Below are positions 18,087 through 27,247 of a stretch of 64,000 nucleotides of DNA, in pieces. This stretch comes from Dysgonomonas sp. 520 (GTDB lineage: Bacteria; Bacteroidota; Bacteroidia; Bacteroidales; Dysgonomonadaceae): assembly GCF_010501095.1 (NCBI RefSeq), contig NZ_QVMP01000011.1, positions 128,557 to 192,556 of the forward strand, written 5' to 3'. How positions within the stretch are numbered: position 1 is the stretch's first letter; every line of letters begins with the position of its first letter. Below the pieces are notes generated by a model, which did not search any database, was not told the DNA's origin, and was given only the letters and a program-made list of their open reading frames with translations. Made by a program: the position numbers and the translations under genes.

Positions 18087-21000
18087 ATGAAAAAAGCCAT
18101 ATCGTTATTCATAGCTTTAGTTGTTACTTTCTCCTTATTTTCGGCAGAAGTAACAGGCCTCCGCTGCGAAATGCTGATAAACCCTGAAGGTATAGATACA
18201 ACCACTCCACGATTAAGCTGGATAATCAATTCGACAGAGCGCAATGTTGAGCAAAAATCGTATCAAATTCTGGCTGCTTCAACCCAGGAGAAGCTAGACA
18301 AAAACAACGCCGACTTGTGGGATTCGGGCGAAATAAAAAGCAGTCAATCGGTCTATATACGTTATGCCGGAACCTCGTTGCAAAGCAGAAGCCAGGTTTA
18401 TTGGAAAGTAAAAGTAACCACGAATAAAGGTGAAACGATATGGAGCCCTGTTGCAAAGTTCGGCGTGGGATTATTAAGCAATTCCGATTGGTCGGCAAAA
18501 TGGATCGGATTGGATAAAGTTTTCCCGTGGGATAGCGAAACACAGCATGCAAGGCTCTCGGCTCGTTATTTACGTAAAGAGTTTGATAACAGAAAGACGG
18601 TCAAGTCAGCCAAAGTTTATATATCAGGACTGGGATTATATGAATTGTACATAAATGGGCAAAAGATAGGAGATCAGGTTCTTGCCCCCACCCCAACCGA
18701 TTACAATGAATCGTTCAGATACAATACTTTTGATGTAACATCGCATATTCAATCGGGTAAAAATGCTATCGGGACAATTCTTGGCAACGGGCGTTTCTAC
18801 AATATGCGTCAGAACTTTAAGCCACATAAAATAAAGACATTCGGTTATCCGAAAATGCGGTTTCAATTGGAAATCGAATATACCGACGGAACAACGCAAA
18901 CTATCATAAGTGACAACACTTGGAAAGTCACAACAGACGGTCCGATCCGTTCCAATAACGACTTTGACGGTGAAGAATACGATGCCACCAAAGAACTGGG
19001 ACAGTGGAATATCACAGGTTATAACGACCGCAAATGGATGAAAGCCGAATTGGTGGAAGCACCTAAGGGCAAAATGTCTGCCCAGATGAACGACAATATG
19101 AAAGTGATGAACACCGTCAAGCCTATAAAAATAACAGCCTTGACACCTGATACTTTCATTGTAGATATGGGGCAGAATATGACAGGTTGGGTGCAACTGA
19201 CTGCTAAAGGCAAAAAAGGAGATAAAATTACTTTACGTTTTGCCGAAACGCTGGAAAAAGACGGACATTTGCGGACTATCAACCTTCGCAGTGCAAAACA
19301 AACCGATATTTACACGATGAAAGGCGAAGGAACCGAAACGTGGGAGCCTCGCTTCGTTACGCACGGATTCCGTTATATGGAAGTAACGGGTTATCCCGGA
19401 ACGCCTACTATCAACGATTTTACAGGTAAGGTGGTGTATGACGGAATTGAAACTACAAGCACTTTCGAAACTTCCAACGCTTTACTAAACCAGATACACA
19501 AAAATGCCTATTGGGGCATTCAGGGAAATTATAAAGGTATTCCTCTCGATTGCCCGCAACGTGACGAAAGGCAACCTTGGTTGGGCGACCATACAATAGG
19601 CTGTTTCGGCGAAAGTTTCGTGTACGACAACGAAAGGCTTTATGCCAAATGGATGGACGACATGAGGGATTCTCAAACCGAAGAAGGGAAGATTTCGGAT
19701 ATTGTTCCACCCTATTATATGATCTATTACAGTGATAATATGACATGGCCGGGAACTTATTTGTTTGTTGCCGAAATGTTGCTGCAGCAATACGGAAACA
19801 CAGAGCCTATCATCAAGCATTATCCGTACATGAAAAAATGGTTCTTCCACATGAAGGACAATTATATGACCTCCGATTATATCATGACAAAGGATAAATA
19901 CGGCGATTGGTGCGTTCCACCCGAAGAAAAAGAAATGATACACTCGCAAGACCCCAACCGAAAAACAGACGGGGAACTAATAGCCACTGCATACAGTTAC
20001 CGATTGTTACAAATGCTTCAAAAATTTGCTGTAATAGCCGGGCATAAAGAAGATGTGGAAGAGTACGCCGCTTTAGCCGAAAATATACGCAAAGGCTTTA
20101 ATAAGAAATTCTATAATGCCGAAACGGGACAATATAGCAATCATACGGTTACGGCAAACTTGTTGCCTTTAGCTTTCAACATGGTGGACAGGGAAAATGA
20201 CGAACGTGTTTTCCGGAATATGATAGACCGCATTGTACGCAACGAAAAACTGCATATCAGCACAGGGGTTATCGGTACTCAATGGCTGATGCGCGAACTT
20301 ACAAGAAGAGGTCGTGCCGATGTGGCATACACCATTGCCACACAGAAAGATTATCCCGGTTGGGGATATATGATTGAGCAGGGTGCGACTACCATTTGGG
20401 AACTATGGAACGGAGACACTGCCAGTCCGAAAATGAATTCGCATAATCATGTGATGCTTTTGGGCGACTTGGTTTCGTGGATGTATGAAGACCTTACCGG
20501 AATCAAGAGCCACAAAACCTATCCGGGATTCAAACGGTTGTGGATGAAAGCAAATCCGACGGAAGATTTGACCTTTGCAAAAGCTACTCATAAAACTCCA
20601 TACGGATGGGTAAAGAGTGACTGGAAACTAGACACCGACAATAACACTTTCACTTGGAAAATAACTATCCCTGCCAACACGAGAGCGAATATATTGCTTC
20701 CTGCCGAAAATGCAGAAGACATTACCGAAAACGGAAAGCCTGTAAATCAGGTGGAAGGATTGAAATATGTACGCAAAGAAGAAGGACGTGTAAACCTTGA
20801 GATCGGTTCAGGCGAATATACTTTTATGTGCAAATACGGAGAAGCAGCTAACCGTTGGAAAGAAGGAATTATTTCCGATAAATTTATCAACAAAAACGCT
20901 TCATACCCCGAAAGCCACGCATCCACAATCGTTGAATCTAAAGAAGGTCATCTTGTTGCCTCTTGGTTTGGAGGAACAAAGGAACGTAATCCTGATGTTT

Positions 21001-22730
21001 GCATCTGGGTGAGCCGCTTCATAGACGGAAAATGGACGGCAGGACAAAACGTAGCAAACGGCATTGTAAACGACACACTCCGCTATGCGACATGGAATCC
21101 TGTACTTTATCAGGTTCCGAACGGCGAATTGCAACTATACTACAAAGTAGGTCCGAACGTAGCCGGATGGGTGGGAAAAATGATAACATCGAACGACGGT
21201 GGCGTTACATGGTCTGAGCCTCGTGACCTGCCCGAAAACTTCTTAGGTCCTGTCAAAAACAAACCTGTTCTGTTGAAAGACGGCACATTGCTTTGCCCTT
21301 CAAGTACCGAAGGTGACGGATGGAAAGTACACTTCGAAACAACAAAAGATTTTGGCAAAAGCTGGAAGAAAACAGGTCCTATCAACGAAGGCAAGGAGCT
21401 GCACACGATACAACCATCCGTTCTTTTCCATAAAGATGGCAAACTGCAGATATTATGCCGCACCAAAGAACGTGCATTAGCCGAATCGTGGTCGTCAGAC
21501 AATGGTAAAACGTGGTCGCCCATGACAAAATCGTCTCTGCCTAGTACCAATTCGGGTACGGATGCCGTAACGCTGCAGGATGGTCGTCAATTGTTGGTTT
21601 ATAACCACGTATTACCCAACGATAGTTTGAAAAACGGCAAAGGTTTCCGCACTCCTTTAAACGTAGCCATATCGGATGATGGAAAAACTTGGTACGCAGC
21701 CACAATTATTGAAGATTCTCCTATCAGCCAATACTCCTACCCGTCTGTTATTCAGAGTAAAGACGGATTGGTGCATATTGTTTACACTTGGCGCAGAAAA
21801 GGGATTAAACATGCTGTAATTGACCCGAACAAACTGATATTATCTAAGATAGAAAATATGCAATGGCCTTCGTTGATGGAAACGAAAGAAATTCAGGTCG
21901 TTAACAACCAACGCTACAAAGTTTCGGCTTGCGATTGGATGATGCTGAAACGCCAGAAAGTAGGCGCAATGGAACTAGCCAAAGAACTTAGTGCAGATGG
22001 TTTGGAACTTGATATGGGTGGACTAGGCAAACGAGTTTCTTTTGACAATAAATTTACAGAAAAACATTTCCAAGAATTATTCATTTCTGAATGTAACCGC
22101 TTGGGCATAGAGTTTAGTTCTATTGCGATGTCGGCTTTCTACGGGCAGTCTTTCGCAAAACGTGATAATTACGAACAACTGATTGACGAATGTATCGCCA
22201 CGATGAAAGCCTTAGGCGTAAAAGTTGCTTTCTTGCCGATGGGTAACCAAAGCGATTTGGTAAAAGAACCCGAACTTTATCCGATAGTGCTTGAAAGACT
22301 GAAAGTTGTGGCTAAAAAAGCAGAAGCCGCAGGGGTTGTGATTGGTATAGAAACCAATCTGCCAACCAAAGAAGAAGCGAAATTGATAGACAAGATAAAC
22401 TCACCCTCCATAAAAAGTTATGTGAACTTTTCATCCGTTATCAAACGGAATGAGGATGTAGTGAAAGCCTTGAAAACCTTGGGTAAAGACCGCATCATAC
22501 AGATTCATGCAAGTAATACGGACGGTTTTTGGCTCGAAAACGATCCTGCTATCAATATGACTGAAGTAAAGAAAACCCTCGACAAAATGGGTTGGAGCGG
22601 TTGGCTTGTGGTTGAACGTTCTCGCGATGTGAAAGATGTTCATAACGTGAAAAAAAATTATGGTGCTAATGTAAAATATTTAAAGTCAGTATTCCAAGGT
22701 CACAGACCTTTTTATGACTTTGGTAAGTAA
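18087..22730 (+). CDS. Three-domain fusion: GH78 rhamnosidase, sialidase-like propeller, sugar isomerase-like TIM barrel
   Basis: One uninterrupted frame of 1547 codons with a signal peptide (MKKAISLFIALVVTFSLFSA). Residues ~22-915 are a full GH78 alpha-L-rhamnosidase with DCPQRDER (Asp488, Asp493, Glu494) and WLGD (Asp501). Residues ~920-1265 form a BNR/Asp-box beta-propeller: four Asp-boxes are visible (SNDGGVTW, TKDFGKSW, SSDNGKTW, SDDGKTW), starting with YPESHASTIVES; no FRIP motif of true sialidases is seen. Residues ~1270-1535 are an AP-endonuclease-2/xylose-isomerase-like barrel (ADGLELDMGG, GVVIGIETNLPT, IIQIHAS). The last ~12 residues come from a palindromic repeat that overlaps the end of the gene. 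GH78 cleaves rhamnose; the roles of the other two modules are unknown. Confidence 0.85.
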   Translation: MKKAISLFIALVVTFSLFSAEVTGLRCEMLINPEGIDTTTPRLSWIINSTERNVEQKSYQILAASTQEKLDKNNADLWDSGEIKSSQSVYIRYAGTSLQSRSQVYWKVKVTTNKGETIWSPVAKFGVGLLSNSDWSAKWIGLDKVFPWDSETQHARLSARYLRKEFDNRKTVKSAKVYISGLGLYELYINGQKIGDQVLAPTPTDYNESFRYNTFDVTSHIQSGKNAIGTILGNGRFYNMRQNFKPHKIKTFGYPKMRFQLEIEYTDGTTQTIISDNTWKVTTDGPIRSNNDFDGEEYDATKELGQWNITGYNDRKWMKAELVEAPKGKMSAQMNDNMKVMNTVKPIKITALTPDTFIVDMGQNMTGWVQLTAKGKKGDKITLRFAETLEKDGHLRTINLRSAKQTDIYTMKGEGTETWEPRFVTHGFRYMEVTGYPGTPTINDFTGKVVYDGIETTSTFETSNALLNQIHKNAYWGIQGNYKGIPLDCPQRDERQPWLGDHTIGCFGESFVYDNERLYAKWMDDMRDSQTEEGKISDIVPPYYMIYYSDNMTWPGTYLFVAEMLLQQYGNTEPIIKHYPYMKKWFFHMKDNYMTSDYIMTKDKYGDWCVPPEEKEMIHSQDPNRKTDGELIATAYSYRLLQMLQKFAVIAGHKEDVEEYAALAENIRKGFNKKFYNAETGQYSNHTVTANLLPLAFNMVDRENDERVFRNMIDRIVRNEKLHISTGVIGTQWLMRELTRRGRADVAYTIATQKDYPGWGYMIEQGATTIWELWNGDTASPKMNSHNHVMLLGDLVSWMYEDLTGIKSHKTYPGFKRLWMKANPTEDLTFAKATHKTPYGWVKSDWKLDTDNNTFTWKITIPANTRANILLPAENAEDITENGKPVNQVEGLKYVRKEEGRVNLEIGSGEYTFMCKYGEAANRWKEGIISDKFINKNASYPESHASTIVESKEGHLVASWFGGTKERNPDVCIWVSRFIDGKWTAGQNVANGIVNDTLRYATWNPVLYQVPNGELQLYYKVGPNVAGWVGKMITSNDGGVTWSEPRDLPENFLGPVKNKPVLLKDGTLLCPSSTEGDGWKVHFETTKDFGKSWKKTGPINEGKELHTIQPSVLFHKDGKLQILCRTKERALAESWSSDNGKTWSPMTKSSLPSTNSGTDAVTLQDGRQLLVYNHVLPNDSLKNGKGFRTPLNVAISDDGKTWYAATIIEDSPISQYSYPSVIQSKDGLVHIVYTWRRKGIKHAVIDPNKLILSKIENMQWPSLMETKEIQVVNNQRYKVSACDWMMLKRQKVGAMELAKELSADGLELDMGGLGKRVSFDNKFTEKHFQELFISECNRLGIEFSSIAMSAFYGQSFAKRDNYEQLIDECIATMKALGVKVAFLPMGNQSDLVKEPELYPIVLERLKVVAKKAEAAGVVIGIETNLPTKEEAKLIDKINSPSIKSYVNFSSVIKRNEDVVKALKTLGKDRIIQIHASNTDGFWLENDPAINMTEVKKTLDKMGWSGWLVVERSRDVKDVHNVKKNYGANVKYLKSVFQGHRPFYDFGK
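22696..22713 (+). repeat. AAGGTC-ACA-GACCTT hairpin inside the 3' end of the GH78 fusion gene
   Basis: Same hairpin and flanking T run as at 5547-5563, but here it lies before the stop codon (22728-22730). It therefore encodes part of the C-terminal tail GHRPFYDFGK. Either the repeat inserted and extended the reading frame, or an earlier stop was lost. Confidence 0.5.
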
Positions 22731-22797
22731 AATAACCAAAATTGTAGGGACTGGGCTCTGTCCTGCCTAGGAAAATAATTATATTAAAAACTAAATC

Positions 22798-23502
22798 ATG
22801 AAAATCAATAACTTATATATTTTATCTGTAATATCCGTCTTGTTTTTTGCAACCTGTTCAAATCCTGTAAAACAGACCGCAACACAAGATGAAGCGAATA
22901 CCGAATATCCTTCCATTCTGGAAATTATTGCCGGTACGGATACGCTTTCTTCCGTAAAGCTGAAAGAGGTTTGTATAGCCAACGGGATAGATACAACTTC
23001 CATTTATCAATGGAAAAATCACTTGATAATATATAGCAAAACGGAGGATAATAAGAATCTGCAAAAGCAAGTTTCTGAGGCTTATCCCGATGCCGAGATC
23101 AAATATTATGATAGTCCTTATTATATTTTCGACCGTGCAAACTGCGACAATAAAGAAACTGCATCGGAATGGAGCCATACTATCATGACTGCCAATCTGG
23201 TAAGCGACACAACAATGCAGAAAGAATATATGGATTACCATGCAACCCAATCCGAGAAATTTCCGGAAGTGGCCAACGGATTTTGCAAAGCCGATTTTCA
23301 ACAGCTTTTGATGTTCAGAAACAGCAGGCAACTGATGTTAATCATAAGCATTCCGAAAGGGGAAAATCTGGACGACCTGAACCCGAAAACCACAGAGGAT
23401 AATCCCCGTGTAGACGAATGGAATGCCATCATGGCAAAATATCAGGAAGGCATAGAAGGTTCGGACGGAAACACATGGGTGGTTTTTGATAACATAAAAT
23501 AA
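22798..23502 (+). CDS. Exported L-rhamnose mutarotase-like (RhaM fold) protein
   Basis: A 234-residue protein with an N-terminal export signal and a Cys at residue 20 (FFATCSNP), an imperfect lipobox, so it may be a lipoprotein. The second half (ANLVSDTTMQKEYMDYHAT, FPEVANGFCKADF, NPRVDEWNAIMAKYQ) fits the small ferredoxin-like fold of L-rhamnose mutarotases. The first half (SSVKLKEVCIANGIDTTSIY ... YPDAEIKYYDSPYYIFD) may be a second degenerate copy. Mutarotases interconvert sugar anomers and are normally cytoplasmic. An exported version directly after a rhamnosidase suggests it acts on rhamnose or fucose released in the periplasm. Confidence 0.65.
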   Translation: MKINNLYILSVISVLFFATCSNPVKQTATQDEANTEYPSILEIIAGTDTLSSVKLKEVCIANGIDTTSIYQWKNHLIIYSKTEDNKNLQKQVSEAYPDAEIKYYDSPYYIFDRANCDNKETASEWSHTIMTANLVSDTTMQKEYMDYHATQSEKFPEVANGFCKADFQQLLMFRNSRQLMLIISIPKGENLDDLNPKTTEDNPRVDEWNAIMAKYQEGIEGSDGNTWVVFDNIK

Positions 23503-23517
23503 ACAAACTTTAAATAG

Positions 23518-23616
23518 TTGTCATTCTGAACAAAGTGAAGAATCTTTTATTCGACAAACAGATCCTTCGTTACACTCAGAAACAACGTTCGAGGAGCGAA
23601 GGCGACTCAATGACAA
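23518..23616. repeat. REP-like imperfect palindrome, long form
   Basis: Begins TTGTCATTCTGAACAAAGTG and ends ACTCAATGACAA, with an internal arm GATCCTTCGTTACACTCAGA and the extra segment AACAACGTTCGAGGAGCGAA. The same long form is at 50853-50941. Short forms are at 29571-29636, 42837-42899 and 58372-58443, and a divergent one at 39863-39982. It fills the gap before the GH31 gene. Confidence 0.7.
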
Positions 23617-23641
23617 AACATAAAACTTAGAATAGACATTA

Positions 23642-25888
23642 ATGAGACAAACAAATTATCAGTTATTTGATTTTCTTGATTTCGATACAGATTTAAACGG
23701 TGGAGACAGGCTTTGGAGAGCTTGCCCCCCTACTCATATAGAAGAAAAGAGCGGTGATATTTTCATCACCATTCCTTTTCAGAAACAAAACAACTCGAAC
23801 GAAATAACTCCTGACAATTCCGCCCCTCGAAAGAGTTATCAATTAAGGCTAAGAGCCTACGGAGAAAAGATACTCAGGGTTTCTGTTGTTTTCGACGGGC
23901 AGATCAGCGAAACGTCCGAAATGCTTGAAATGGCAGAATCGTTGAAGGTAACTCCTTTGACTTTCGAAAAAACAGAAAACGAGTGGCTGATAAAAGACAG
24001 CCAAGGCAACAAAAAAGCCGTTGTAGACTTCCGTCAACCTGAAACCGACTGGTGGAGCGATTTGCAACCTGCACCACAAGAAACAATTGATATCCGTTTC
24101 TATGCTGACGGCAAAAAAGAAGTAAGGCTCTCGGCTTACGATATGTTTTCTCCGGCACGCCACGATGCTTTTGCACTGGCTTATGTTGAAAAAGACGGAA
24201 AAGCAAACAGGGCTACATTTTCCGTTCATGCCAATCCTGACGAGTGTTTTATGGGAACAGGCGAACGCTTCGCTAAAATGGACTTATCGGGTAAAACCCT
24301 TCAAATGCGCAATCAGGACGGACAAGGTGTAAACAATCGCCGCACATATAAAAATATACCGTTCTATATTTCAACCGAAATGTACGGACTGTTTTTGCAT
24401 ACCACATCTTTTGCCAAATTTTCACTTGCCGACCACTCTACACGCTCGGCGCAAGTGATGGTAGAAGATACTGTTCTGGACACATTCCTGATTGGTGGTG
24501 ATACTCCCGAAGAAATACTTTTCGGTTATCGGCAATTGACAGGTTTTCCGTCCATGCCTCCATTGTGGAGCTTCGGTGTATGGATGAGCCGCATGACCTA
24601 CTTCTCGGCAGACGAGGTGAATGAAATCTGCGATCGCATGAGAAAAGAAAAGTATCCCTGCGATGTAATTCATCTCGATACAGGTTGGTTCGAGACCGAT
24701 TGGCTCTGCGAATGGAAATTCAACAAGGAGCGTTTCCCCGATCCCGAAAAATTCATCCGTAATTTGAGGGACAACGGTTACAAAGTCAGCCTGTGGCAAT
24801 TGCCTTACATCGCCTACACAGCCGAACAATACAAGGAAGCCTCAGAAAATAACTACATCAGCAAAAGTGAAAAGAAAATACAAGGGGCATCCAATTTCAG
24901 TGTGCAGGATTATGCAGGCACAATAGATTTCACTTACGACAAGGCAACCGAGTGGTATAAAGGACTGCTGAAAAACCTGTTGGATATGGGTGTTGTCTGC
25001 ATCAAAGCCGATTTTGGCGAGGACATTCACCTCGATGCAGAGTATCACTCTATGAGTCCTGATAAACTGCACAACATCTATCCCCTGCTCTATCAGAAAG
25101 CCGCATACGAAATAACCAAAGAGGTGACGGGCGACGGCATTATCTGGGCACGCTCGGCATGGGCAGGAGCACAACGCTATCCCTTGCATTGGGGTGGCGA
25201 TTCGGCTTGTTCGTGGGATGGATTGGCAGGATCGTTGAAAGGCGGGTTGCATTTCGGACTTTCAGGGTTTGGATTCTGGAGTCACGATGTTCCGGGATTC
25301 CACAGTGTCCCTAACTTTATGAACTCCATCATTCCCGACGACATTTATGTACGCTGGACTCAGTTCGGGGTATTCTCATCTCATATCCGCTATCATGGTT
25401 CGCACAAACGTGAACCTTGGCACTATCCTCAGATTGCTAGCGTCATCAAAGACTGGTGGAATCTTCGCTACCGGCTTATACCATACATCTTGGAGCAAAG
25501 CGAAAAAGCCACTCATACAGGCTATCCTGTGCTCCGAGCAATGTGGATGCACCACACCCAAGATAAGACTGTCCGTCATATTGACGACCAATACTATTTT
25601 GGGTCTGATATGCTTGTGGCTCCTGTTATGAACCCGGAGAACAGACGGGATATCTATCTGCCCGAAGGCAAATGGATAAACTTCTTCACAGGAGAAGTTT
25701 TTGAAGGAAACCAATGGCTGAAAGACGTTGTAGTTCCTTTGGAAGAAATGCCTGTGTTTGTAAAATACGGTGCTGAGATTCCTGTATATCCTTTCAATGT
25801 GGATAGTACGGACGATATGGATATGGAGAAAGTAGTAAGAGTAACTTTTGATCAAGATTATTCTTTCGATAAGATTAAAAAATATTAA
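23642..25888 (+). CDS. Glycoside hydrolase family 31 (alpha-xylosidase-like), cytoplasmic
   Basis: A 748-residue protein with no signal peptide, hence probably cytoplasmic. GH31 motifs are clear: HLDTGWFETDWLCEW, KADFGED with nucleophile Asp457, and GGDSACSWDG with acid/base Asp520. The KADFGE context resembles the YicI-type alpha-xylosidases, in which this position reads KTDFGE. RG-II chain A ends in alpha-2-O-methyl-xylose on fucose, for which a cytoplasmic alpha-xylosidase would be suitable. The next gene starts the methyltransferase block, which strengthens but does not prove that link. Confidence 0.88.
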   Translation: MRQTNYQLFDFLDFDTDLNGGDRLWRACPPTHIEEKSGDIFITIPFQKQNNSNEITPDNSAPRKSYQLRLRAYGEKILRVSVVFDGQISETSEMLEMAESLKVTPLTFEKTENEWLIKDSQGNKKAVVDFRQPETDWWSDLQPAPQETIDIRFYADGKKEVRLSAYDMFSPARHDAFALAYVEKDGKANRATFSVHANPDECFMGTGERFAKMDLSGKTLQMRNQDGQGVNNRRTYKNIPFYISTEMYGLFLHTTSFAKFSLADHSTRSAQVMVEDTVLDTFLIGGDTPEEILFGYRQLTGFPSMPPLWSFGVWMSRMTYFSADEVNEICDRMRKEKYPCDVIHLDTGWFETDWLCEWKFNKERFPDPEKFIRNLRDNGYKVSLWQLPYIAYTAEQYKEASENNYISKSEKKIQGASNFSVQDYAGTIDFTYDKATEWYKGLLKNLLDMGVVCIKADFGEDIHLDAEYHSMSPDKLHNIYPLLYQKAAYEITKEVTGDGIIWARSAWAGAQRYPLHWGGDSACSWDGLAGSLKGGLHFGLSGFGFWSHDVPGFHSVPNFMNSIIPDDIYVRWTQFGVFSSHIRYHGSHKREPWHYPQIASVIKDWWNLRYRLIPYILEQSEKATHTGYPVLRAMWMHHTQDKTVRHIDDQYYFGSDMLVAPVMNPENRRDIYLPEGKWINFFTGEVFEGNQWLKDVVVPLEEMPVFVKYGAEIPVYPFNVDSTDDMDMEKVVRVTFDQDYSFDKIKKY

Positions 25889-25976
25889 AGGAAAAATCAA
25901 AATGGTAATAAAAACAGACATCTTGGTTAAAAACCGTTAATAAAAACACACAAACACCTGAATAACAGCAATATAA

Positions 25977-27044
25977 ATGAAAACATGGAAATATAATTTC
26001 GGAGAATCGAAGAAACATTACATAGATTGGTGGAATGGGAAAGGCATCGTACTGACAATGTGGGAACACCTCGACAAAGAAGGTGAGCCTTACACAGACA
26101 TACCAGAACCACCACAGGCAAAAGATATTAGTCAGTTTTGGTTCGACCCCGATTGGCGTTCCGATTATCTGAACTATAAGATGTCTCGCTATTCGTACAA
26201 GGCCGACATTCTTCCGGTTGCCAATACACAACTTGGTCCGGGTTCGTTAGGCGCAATCTTGGGGGCAGAGTTGGAAGGTCGTGACAAGGATACCATCTGG
26301 ATTAGAGAACCGGAAAATTTTGATGGAAATATAGTTTTCGACGAAAACAATAAGTGGTGGCAACTTCATCTCGATTTGCTCCGCAAGTGCAAAGAAAAAG
26401 CACAAGGCAACTATCTGATAGGTTGCCCCGATCTGATTGAAGGACTGGATACTCTTGCAAGCCTCAAAGGTTCCGATTCGGTATTGATAGATACAATGAT
26501 AGACCCCGAAACCACACTGCAACAATTGCAAGCTGTAAACGATGCTTACTTTAAAGCATTCGACCAGATATACGACATTATCAATGTGGACGGAGAAATG
26601 GCTTTCTGTTACTTCTCTATCTGGGGACCGGGTAAGGTTTCTAAGTTGCAATGCGATATCTCCATTATGATTTCAGAAGATGATTTCAGAACATTTGCTC
26701 AACCATTTCTGCGAGAGCAAACCGAAAAGATAGATTATACGCTTTATCACCTCGATGGTGTAGACGCTATACGCCACTTGGATGCTATACTAGAACTTGA
26801 AAAGCTGAATGCCGTGCAATGGACTCCGGGTGTAGGACAGCCGCAAGGAGGTGACCCTCAATGGTATGACCTTTACAAAAAAATTCTTGCAGGAGGAAAA
26901 TCCATTATGGCAAATTGGGTAACTCTGGACGAATTGAAACCTCTTCTCGACAATGTTGGTAATCAGGGGTTGAACATACAAATGGATTTTAAATCGGAAC
27001 ACGAAATTGACGAAGCCTTAAAAATAATAGAATCATACAGATGA
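25977..27044 (+). CDS. Uroporphyrinogen decarboxylase-like methyltransferase lacking the zinc motif
   Basis: A 355-residue cytoplasmic protein of the URO-D superfamily TIM-barrel type. It has YHLDGVDAIRHLDAILEL (Tyr257-His258-Leu-Asp260) and AVQWTPGVGQPQGGDPQWYD, typical of uncharacterised URO-D-like proteins found beside corrinoid proteins. It lacks the H-x-C ... C zinc site of MtaA-type enzymes (there is no Cys after His258), so it is unlikely to be the thiol- or folate-methylating partner. I infer that it is the substrate-side methyltransferase that moves a methyl group from an O-methylated compound to the corrinoid protein encoded at 28856. True haem synthesis is unlikely given the context. 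Confidence 0.7.
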   Translation: MKTWKYNFGESKKHYIDWWNGKGIVLTMWEHLDKEGEPYTDIPEPPQAKDISQFWFDPDWRSDYLNYKMSRYSYKADILPVANTQLGPGSLGAILGAELEGRDKDTIWIREPENFDGNIVFDENNKWWQLHLDLLRKCKEKAQGNYLIGCPDLIEGLDTLASLKGSDSVLIDTMIDPETTLQQLQAVNDAYFKAFDQIYDIINVDGEMAFCYFSIWGPGKVSKLQCDISIMISEDDFRTFAQPFLREQTEKIDYTLYHLDGVDAIRHLDAILELEKLNAVQWTPGVGQPQGGDPQWYDLYKKILAGGKSIMANWVTLDELKPLLDNVGNQGLNIQMDFKSEHEIDEALKIIESYR

Positions 27045-27062
27045 TTCGCAGTTAGCAGTCAA

Positions 27063-27238
27063 CAACTTAAAACTTAGAACTTAAAACTTAGAACTTAGAA
27101 CTCATAACTTGTAACTTGTAACTCGTAACTTGTAACTCGTAACTTGTAACTCATAACTTGTAACTCGTAACTTGTAACTCATAACTTGTAACTCATAACT
27201 TGTAACTCGTAACTTGTAACTTGTAACTCGTAACTCAG
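27063..27238. repeat. Heptamer array (TAACTTG/TAACTCG/TAACTCA)
   Basis: About 25 consecutive 7-bp units of the form TAACTNN (with AACTTAG/AACTTAA variants at the left end) fill the 203-bp gap before the symporter gene. The same units occur in at least eight other gaps of the window. Confidence 0.85.
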
Positions 27239-27247
27239 ACATACACC

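Noticed and set aside
18087-22730. Assembly chimera or missed stop codons in the 1547-residue frame
   Set aside because: The frame is continuous with coding character throughout and each junction has linker-like sequence; nothing in the sequence itself indicates an error, although reads were not available.
27063-27238. CRISPR-like array
   Set aside because: The repeated unit is only 7 bp with no unique spacers and no cas genes nearby; it is a simple tandem array.
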